Shown here: one piece after another, positions 20,688 to 26,391 of the stretch
How positions within the stretch are numbered: the stretch's first letter is position 1
How the letters are laid out: the number at the start of each line of letters is the position of its first letter
Assembly: GCA_036526255.1 (NCBI GenBank)
Contig: DATCYW010000051.1
Location: 1-26,391, forward strand
Source of the DNA: Malonomonas sp036526255
GTDB lineage: Bacteria > Desulfobacterota > Desulfuromonadia > Desulfuromonadales > Geopsychrobacteraceae
DNA: 26,391 nucleotides
Reading direction: 5' to 3'
Program-made: the position numbers and the translations under genes
The notes under the pieces: generated by a model
The model's input: the letters and a program-made list of their open reading frames with translations, nothing else
The model's database searches: none
Told to the model about the DNA's origin: nothing

Positions 20688-23663
20688 TTAATCGGGTTGT
20701 ATTTTACGCAGCTTTTCTTCCAGGGCCTTTCGTGCCGAAATATCACGGACGATCATCCAGCGGGCCGGCGAGGGCTCATCACTGACAACGTAAACCTGAA
20801 CCTCCACCGGTAAAACCGTCCCATCTTTGCGGATATATTCTTTTTCGAACAGGCTGGTATAGCCTCGCTGCGCCAGGTCGTCCGCTGCGGCGAGCTCTTC
20901 CTTGGCATGCCATTTCTCCGGCGTCAGATCCCGAAAGTTCAGTCGGGCCAACTCCTCGGCATTGTAGCCGAGCTGCTGCTGGAAAACCCGGTTACTTTCG
21001 ACGATCCTTCCGGAGCCATCAAACCGGGCACAACCGTCACGCAGGCTTTCGAACAGTTCACGATATTTCTTCTCCGAGTCCTGCAGCGCCTGCTCGGCTA
21101 TTTTACTCTTGCTGATATCCTCAAAGGTCATCACCACGCCATCGACGACATTGTTGATGGTTCGATAGGGCAACACCCGCAGCCGAAAAAAGTCACCGTC
21201 CCGGCCCTCCACCTCGACCTCCTGAGGCACCAGATCATGCAATACCTGCGTGGCATGTTCTTCAAGCCTGTTTTCCTTGAGCTTTGCGACAAAATGGCTC
21301 ACCGGTCGACCGACATCGCTGGCCGTCAGCGGAATAATCGCGGTCGCCTTAGGGGTAAAGCGCCGGACATGCAGCTCGGAATCGAGAAAAATGGTCGCCA
21401 CATTGGTGCTGTCCAGCAGGTTTTTCAGATCATCGTTGGTTGCCGATAACTCCTCAATGCGGCTCTGCAACTCGACATTAACCGTCACTGACTCTTCATT
21501 CAGCGATTGCAGCTCTTCTTTTGAGGTGCCCAACTCTTCATTGGTCGACTGCAACTCTTCATTGGTCGACTGCAACTCTTCATTAGCCGACTTCAGCTCT
21601 TCGTTCGACGTTTCCAGCTCTTCGATCGTGGTTTGCAGACTTTCCCGGACATATTGCAACTCCCGCTCAAGCGCCATAACCTCGCGGTTTTTTGCCGAAC
21701 GCTTAACCGCTTTGTCCTTCGTTCCCGGGTTCGCACCTGAGCTGGCGGCGGCTTCGGTGAAGATGACCACCAGCAATCCCTGCATGCTGCCTTGTTCCTG
21801 GATTGGCTTAACCGTCAAATCGAAGCAGCTCTGAGCCCCCTCATCTTCAATACACAAGCCGCTGCGCTTGACTTCCTTTTTGGTTCCGGACGCCTGACGA
21901 ATCGCGACCGTCAGTTCGCCCTTGAGCCCCGAACGGGCCATTTCCAGCAGATTCAGGCTGGCCTTGCCCACCGGCGGCTCCAGATACTTACCGGTACGTC
22001 CATGGATATACTGGATATTGCTGGCACTGTCGATAATCACACAGGGCGGGGACTCAATTTGCTGCAGCAGGGTTTCGACCAAACGGAGAACATCCGGCTC
22101 CTTGAAATTTTTTGCGGTCTGCTGAACTGTCATTTCGTGAACCTCAAGCGGTGGGGCGGGCAGTAAACCGCCAGGATAGAGACCTTCGGTCGCCGCTCGG
22201 CGGCGGAATATTTTCAACTTTTTGTCGAGCGGCAGGAAATAGTCGGTGGCCTTGCCGATCGACTCGGAGCTGCCAAGCAACAACAACCCATCCGGCTTCA
22301 AACTGTAATGAAAAACCGCCAGCACCCGCTGCTGCAGCTCCGGCCCGAAATAGATCAGCAGATTCCGGCAGCTAAGCAGATCAAGCCTGGAGAAGGGTGG
22401 GTCTTTAATCAGGTTCTGAACCGCGAAGATCACCAGTTCGCGGACATTCTTCTTGATTCGGTAGTGCTTGCCATCGCGGTAAAAAAAACGCGCCAACCGC
22501 TGCGGGTTGACATCGTTGGCGATGCTGGCCGGATAGATTCCGGCGCGGGCAGTATTGATCGCCTCTTCATCCAGATCCGTACCGAAGAGCTGGATTGAAT
22601 AGTGCAAGTTCAGCTCGTCCATGCATTCAAGCAGCAGGATTGCGGTGGAGTAGACCTCTTCCCCGCTGCTGCAGGCAGGGACCCAGACCCGCAAGGTATA
22701 ATCTTGCGGCTTGTCCCTGAGCAACGCTGGCAGATATTTTTCTTTGAGAACGTCATAGGCCGCCGGATCACGAAAAAAATTGGTCACACCGATCAGCAGA
22801 TCCTTGAAAAGAATCCCGATTTCCACTTTGCTCTGCTGCAAATAGCGCACGTATTCAGAAATAGCGTCAATCTGCAAAACATGCATCCGCCGCTCAATCC
22901 GGCGGCAAATGGTGTTTTTTTTGTACAGCGAAAAATCATGCCCGGTCTGACTGCGCAGCAGGTAAAAGATCTTCGGCAAGGCCTCCTGCACCTCTTCTCC
23001 CGCTGCGGATGCCTTCGCTGACGGAAGAATCCGATGCTGGGTGTAGCGCAACAACTGGGCCGGCATCTCGGCCGCCGGCAAAACAAAATCGACCTGCTGG
23101 GTCGCGATAGCACTTTGCGGCATGCCGTCATACTTGGCCGATGTCGGTTCCTGAACCATCACCATGCCGAACTCAGCTTTGATCGCCTTGACGCCTAGGG
23201 TGCCGTCAGAACCGGTGCCGGAAAGGATAATGCCGATGGCGTTAGCCCCCTGATCCTGTGCCAGGGAACAAAAAAACGTATCGATCGGCAAGCGGCAACC
23301 GCGCGGCCGATTCTGTGCCATCACTTGCAACCGCCCGTTGACGATGGCCAGGTCGCAATTGATCGGGATGACATAAACAGAGTCCGGCTGCACCGGCATA
23401 CCGTCGGCGGCGACGAATACCTTGACCTTGGCATAGCGCTGGATCAATTCAGGCAAAATAGAAACATGCGTCGGATCTAGATGTGAGATGACAACAAAGG
23501 CCATCCCGCTGTTGGCCGGCAGCGCCTTAAAGAACTCTTCGCAGGCCGCCAATCCTCCGGCTGAGGCACCGAGGCCGACAATGGGAAAGCTGGCCGCATC
23601 GGGATACTGGGAAGTCACCAATATCCGCTTGTTTTTTTTACCGTTATTGTCTCGCTCAAGCAT
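20688..23663 (-). CDS. CheB-CheR-PAS fusion protein without a kinase domain
   Basis: A 991-residue chemosensory-type fusion. Residues about 26-205 are a CheB methylesterase domain with triad residues S34 (GASAGG), H61 (SHLDPTH) and D153 (SGTGSDG). Next is a CheR methyltransferase domain with VTNFFRD, PACSSGEEVYS, FGTDLDEEA and an intact CRNLLIYF near 432. A PAS-like domain follows (IESPPCVIIDSASNIQYIHG), then a long heptad-repeat coiled coil (EELETSNEELKSANEELQST...) and two more PAS domains, the last ending EYIRKDGTVLPVEVQV...RDISARKALEEKLRK. The stop comes directly after the last PAS; most proteins of this architecture continue into a histidine kinase. ATG 23663 was chosen over 23693 because GGGAGCGGGG lies 6-10 nt upstream. 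There is no receiver domain in front of CheB. Divergent from a paralogue at 23986. Confidence 0.9.
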   Translation of the reverse strand: MLERDNNGKKNKRILVTSQYPDAASFPIVGLGASAGGLAACEEFFKALPANSGMAFVVISHLDPTHVSILPELIQRYAKVKVFVAADGMPVQPDSVYVIPINCDLAIVNGRLQVMAQNRPRGCRLPIDTFFCSLAQDQGANAIGIILSGTGSDGTLGVKAIKAEFGMVMVQEPTSAKYDGMPQSAIATQQVDFVLPAAEMPAQLLRYTQHRILPSAKASAAGEEVQEALPKIFYLLRSQTGHDFSLYKKNTICRRIERRMHVLQIDAISEYVRYLQQSKVEIGILFKDLLIGVTNFFRDPAAYDVLKEKYLPALLRDKPQDYTLRVWVPACSSGEEVYSTAILLLECMDELNLHYSIQLFGTDLDEEAINTARAGIYPASIANDVNPQRLARFFYRDGKHYRIKKNVRELVIFAVQNLIKDPPFSRLDLLSCRNLLIYFGPELQQRVLAVFHYSLKPDGLLLLGSSESIGKATDYFLPLDKKLKIFRRRAATEGLYPGGLLPAPPLEVHEMTVQQTAKNFKEPDVLRLVETLLQQIESPPCVIIDSASNIQYIHGRTGKYLEPPVGKASLNLLEMARSGLKGELTVAIRQASGTKKEVKRSGLCIEDEGAQSCFDLTVKPIQEQGSMQGLLVVIFTEAAASSGANPGTKDKAVKRSAKNREVMALERELQYVRESLQTTIEELETSNEELKSANEELQSTNEELQSTNEELGTSKEELQSLNEESVTVNVELQSRIEELSATNDDLKNLLDSTNVATIFLDSELHVRRFTPKATAIIPLTASDVGRPVSHFVAKLKENRLEEHATQVLHDLVPQEVEVEGRDGDFFRLRVLPYRTINNVVDGVVMTFEDISKSKIAEQALQDSEKKYRELFESLRDGCARFDGSGRIVESNRVFQQQLGYNAEELARLNFRDLTPEKWHAKEELAAADDLAQRGYTSLFEKEYIRKDGTVLPVEVQVYVVSDEPSPARWMIVRDISARKALEEKLRKIQPD
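21531..21593 (-). repeat. 21-bp tandem repeat coding for coiled-coil heptads
   Basis: The 21-mer at 21531-21551 is repeated exactly at 21552-21572 and imperfectly at 21573-21593, with further diverged copies on both sides (about 21480-21640). Each unit encodes one heptad (STNEELQ type). The frame is kept, so copy-number change would lengthen or shorten the coiled coil by whole heptads. Confidence 0.85.
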
Positions 23664-23985
23664 AAGATCCCCGCTCCCGACAGCCCGTAACATTGACGGT
23701 GGTTACATCCCAAGCCATTAAATCACAGTCGCTGCGGTTACTGCGCCTTTTAATCGGCAGGATAATAAATAAACAGGCGCTTCAGCGGCCAATTAAAACA
23801 GCAAGGCAGGTCACTATTGTTAAACCGACCTTATGTAAGCAGACTGCCGATGCTCTGGTATAATCCTAATTAAGTTTAGCACGCCCCTGAGACTGATCAT
23901 CCTGCAATGAAACCCGTAAAACATGCTATTTAATTTGTAATTCCCGGTATTCTCAGGGAGATGCAGCAGCAACAAGGAGCCGCAG
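23664..23985. promoter_or_regulatory. Intergenic region between the divergent CheB-CheR genes
   Basis: About 320 bp without a gene. Plus strand: an extended -10 promoter TGGTATAAT (23856-23864) with a poor -35, start near 23871, serving the rightward gene. Its leader contains a perfect 8-bp inverted repeat, CCCTGAGA (23885-23892) and TCTCAGGG (23951-23958), enclosing 58 nt, and the ribosome binding site AAGGAG (23974-23979). Minus strand: only a weak candidate, TTGGCC-17-TTTATT, lying around 23770-23800. No terminator or operator was recognised. Confidence 0.55.
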
Positions 23986-26391
23986 ATGATGAAGCCTTCT
24001 TCGAGGCCGTCTAAACCGAGCAAAGCTCCGCGGTGCGGGCAGAACGACGTGACGGAAGTCAACCAACCGGCTCCGGTTGGCGTCGTCGGCATCGGCGCCT
24101 CTGCAGGGGGGTTAGCGGCCCTGGAAACCTTTTTCGCCAACTTGCCTGCCACAACGGGGCTGGCCTTTGTCGTCGTGACTCATCTCGACCCGGCGCACGA
24201 AAGCCTGTTGCCGGAGCTGTTGCAAAAACATAGTTCAATCCCGCTGCAGCTGGCACAAGAAGCCATGCAGATCAAGCCCGATACGGCCTATTTTATCCCC
24301 CCCAACCGCGATCTGGCCCTGCGCGCCGGCCAATTACACCTGCTGCCGCCGGCGCGGGTAAAAAGACTCCGCCACCCGATCGACAGTTTTCTGCAATCGC
24401 TGGCGGCCGAACAGGGAGACAGGGCCATTTGCGTCATCCTCTCCGGAACCGGCACCGATGGCAGCCTCGGCCTAAAGACCATCAAGCAGCAGGGCGGCCT
24501 GGTGATGGTGCAGGACGAAACCTCCGCCCAGTACCAGGGGATGCCAAAAAGCGCGATAGAGACCGGCCTGGTGGACTTGGTGCTGCCTGCCGAGGACATC
24601 CCGGGAAAAATTGTTGAATATGTCAGATTTGCCGAAGATGTCCGGCAATCGGGACAGAACACAGCAAACATGCCCGAGCTGGCGAAGCAGTTACCGCGAA
24701 TTTTCAACCTTATTCGCAATCAGTTCAGACTTGACCTGAATGATTACCAGCCGGAGCCGGTGATGCGCAGCATCGAACGACGCATGCTGCTGGTCGGCAT
24801 GACCACCCCGGCCGCATATGTCGAGTTCCTGCTTAAAACCCCCTCAGAGGTGACGAGCCTGAGGAAGGATCTGTTGACCTGCGTGACGCTGTTTTTTCGC
24901 GAGCCCAGAGCCTGTCAGGTTCTGAAAAACAGAGTCATACCCGAACTGCTGAAAAACCGGTCAGCTGAACAGCCGGTCCGGATCTGGGTGGCGGGCTGCT
25001 GCACCGGTGAAGAAGCCTACAGTCTCGCCATGCTGCTGCATGAGCAGAAGGCAACCCTCAAACACCAACTCAGGGTACAGATTTTCGCTACCGACAGCGA
25101 CGAAAAGGCCCTCGAGGTTGCACGCAACGGCCTGTATTCGACGAATAATGTGGCAAACCTTTCGGCCAAACGTTTGAAGACCTACTTCAGCAAAGTTGAT
25201 GATCGTTACAAAATCTGCAAAGAGCTGCGTGACTGGTTTATTTTTGCCCCGCACAACCTGCTCCATGATCCCCCCTTTGCCAAGCTGGATCTGATCTATT
25301 GCGGGCCGCTGTTGAGCCACCTGAAACCACTGCCGCAAAAAAATATCCTGGAGCGTTTTTGTTATGGGTTGAATCAAGGTGGATTCCTCGCTTTCGGCAC
25401 GACCGAGACCGCCACCGAAACCGATGGACTGTTGACGCGGCTGGATAAAAAGTGGCGACGGGTTGAGCCCGACAGCAGCATCTTCGCGCTGACAACCGAC
25501 GTGCGCCCCTCCCCTGCGCAGCACTTCACGCCGGATCTTGAAGTCTTTGCTGCGCCTTCAACAGACACGATAGCGCCGGGCCGCTATGCCGCCGACCGGC
25601 TGCTGCAGAGCTACTCCCCCCCCTGCGTCGTCGTCAACAGTGATTATGAGGTGGTGCACTTTTCCACCCGCACCAGCAGATACCTGCAACCTCCGATCGG
25701 CATGCCCAACCTGAACCTGCTGAACATTGCCCGCGAGGACCTGCGCGCAGAGCTGCGGATCGCGCTGCATAAAACCTTCAGCAGCGGCGAAAAATGCCAC
25801 CGCCAATACCGGAAGATTGAGCAGAATGGCTCCGTCGAAACGATCAACATTTCCATAGAGCCCTTCCCAACCTCAGCACCGCACGAACAGCTGGCGCTGG
25901 TGGTTCTGGACGGCAGCAGCGAACCGGCGCTGACGCTCAGCAGCCAGGAAACCCCAGCGACGACAGGACAGGCAACGGTCAAAGACCTCCGGATCAAGCA
26001 GCTGGAGAACGAACTGCAGCAGATCAAAGAGGAACTGCGGCTGACCGCAGAAGAAACCGACACCCTGAAAGAAGAGTTCAAATCGAGTCACGAAGAGCTG
26101 CTGTCGATCAATGAAGAGCTGCACTCCAGCAACGAAGAACTGGAAACCTCCAAAGAAGAGCTGCAAGCTCTCAACGAAGAGCTAACCTCGGTCAACAGCG
26201 AGTACAAGCTCAAGCTGGCAGAACTTGAAGCCGCCAACAGCGACCTGTCGAACCTGTTCAACAGCACCAGGATCGCCACCCTGTTTCTTGATCGACAGCT
26301 GCAGATCCGGCTGTTCACTCCTGCATTGGTCGAGATCTATCAACTGCAGAAAAGTGATATCGGCCGACCACTGCAACAGTTCGCCTGTCGG
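23986..26391 (+). CDS. CheB-CheR-PAS fusion protein with degenerate CheR motif (3' end cut by window)
   Basis: The frame is open for 802 codons from ATG 23986 to the right edge. AAGGAG lies 6 nt upstream; a second ATG follows immediately. Residues about 31-215 form a CheB methylesterase domain with S39 (GASAGG), H66 (THLDPAH) and D158 (SGTGTDG). The CheR part follows (about 225-490) with VTLFFRE, AGCCTGEEAYS and FATDSDEKA, but where CheR proteins have CRNxxIY this one has CGPLLSH (439-445), losing the Arg, Asn and Tyr. In E. coli/Salmonella CheR the Arg and Tyr (R230, Y235) lie at the active site. A PAS-like domain (PPCVVVNSDYEVVHFSTRTS), a heptad coiled coil (HEELLSINEELHSSNEELET) and the start of another PAS (NSTRIATLFLDRQLQIRLFT) complete the visible part. 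Whether a histidine kinase follows lies outside the window. Confidence 0.9.
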   Translation, partial: MMKPSSRPSKPSKAPRCGQNDVTEVNQPAPVGVVGIGASAGGLAALETFFANLPATTGLAFVVVTHLDPAHESLLPELLQKHSSIPLQLAQEAMQIKPDTAYFIPPNRDLALRAGQLHLLPPARVKRLRHPIDSFLQSLAAEQGDRAICVILSGTGTDGSLGLKTIKQQGGLVMVQDETSAQYQGMPKSAIETGLVDLVLPAEDIPGKIVEYVRFAEDVRQSGQNTANMPELAKQLPRIFNLIRNQFRLDLNDYQPEPVMRSIERRMLLVGMTTPAAYVEFLLKTPSEVTSLRKDLLTCVTLFFREPRACQVLKNRVIPELLKNRSAEQPVRIWVAGCCTGEEAYSLAMLLHEQKATLKHQLRVQIFATDSDEKALEVARNGLYSTNNVANLSAKRLKTYFSKVDDRYKICKELRDWFIFAPHNLLHDPPFAKLDLIYCGPLLSHLKPLPQKNILERFCYGLNQGGFLAFGTTETATETDGLLTRLDKKWRRVEPDSSIFALTTDVRPSPAQHFTPDLEVFAAPSTDTIAPGRYAADRLLQSYSPPCVVVNSDYEVVHFSTRTSRYLQPPIGMPNLNLLNIAREDLRAELRIALHKTFSSGEKCHRQYRKIEQNGSVETINISIEPFPTSAPHEQLALVVLDGSSEPALTLSSQETPATTGQATVKDLRIKQLENELQQIKEELRLTAEETDTLKEEFKSSHEELLSINEELHSSNEELETSKEELQALNEELTSVNSEYKLKLAELEAANSDLSNLFNSTRIATLFLDRQLQIRLFTPALVEIYQLQKSDIGRPLQQFACR

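Noticed and set aside
21480..21650. CRISPR-like repeat array
   Set aside because: The units are adjacent 21-mers without spacers, in frame within a coiled-coil coding region.
1..26391. Mobile element, prophage or defence island
   Set aside because: No transposase, integrase, recombinase, toxin-antitoxin or restriction motifs were found, and base composition looks even by eye.

Overview
The window reads as a chromosomal segment of a Gram-negative, probably Desulfuromonadales/Geobacter-type (Desulfobacterota) bacterium. The support is indirect: an outer-membrane efflux channel and a lipoprotein lytic transglycosylase show an outer membrane, a SAM-I riboswitch sits before a transsulfuration gene, and large CheB-CheR-PAS fusions are present, all at moderately high GC by eye. 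No tRNA, rRNA, insertion sequence, prophage or CRISPR was seen. Most genes are on the minus strand; only the RNase E gene and the last gene are on the plus strand.

Region by region: (1) 1-5569, minus: a CusCBA-type copper/silver efflux operon in the order outer-membrane channel, adaptor with heavy-metal-binding domain, RND pump; the pump runs off the left edge. (2) 5570-6021: a divergent regulatory region with repeats and promoter-like elements for the efflux operon, then a good sigma70 promoter and a ~200-nt strongly structured leader for RNase E. (3) 6022-8592, plus: RNase E/G with a long disordered tail, closed by a bidirectional terminator shared with a convergent dynamin-like GTPase (8661-10454, minus). 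(4) 10603-13938, minus: a sulfur-metabolism group of cystathionine gamma-synthase-like enzyme (own SAM-I riboswitch and terminator), cysteine synthase CysK (own promoter) and an exported rhodanese-domain protein, as separate transcription units. (5) 14022-15452, minus: a membrane-anchored TPR-like protein followed by an Smr-domain protein, with a clear promoter. (6) 15570-20534, minus: FabI, HflX, an MltD-like lytic transglycosylase with LysM repeats, and a U32/UbiV-like Fe-S protein. (7) 20688-26391: two divergent CheB-CheR-PAS fusion proteins, the second running off the right edge.

The most interesting parts are the multi-hairpin leader before the RNase E gene and the divergent CheB-CheR pair. 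In that pair the minus-strand protein ends after its PAS domains with no kinase, and the plus-strand partner has lost conserved CheR residues. The rest is mainly ordinary core metabolism and housekeeping with recognisable regulation. All assignments rest on reading motifs and lengths; no database search was run.
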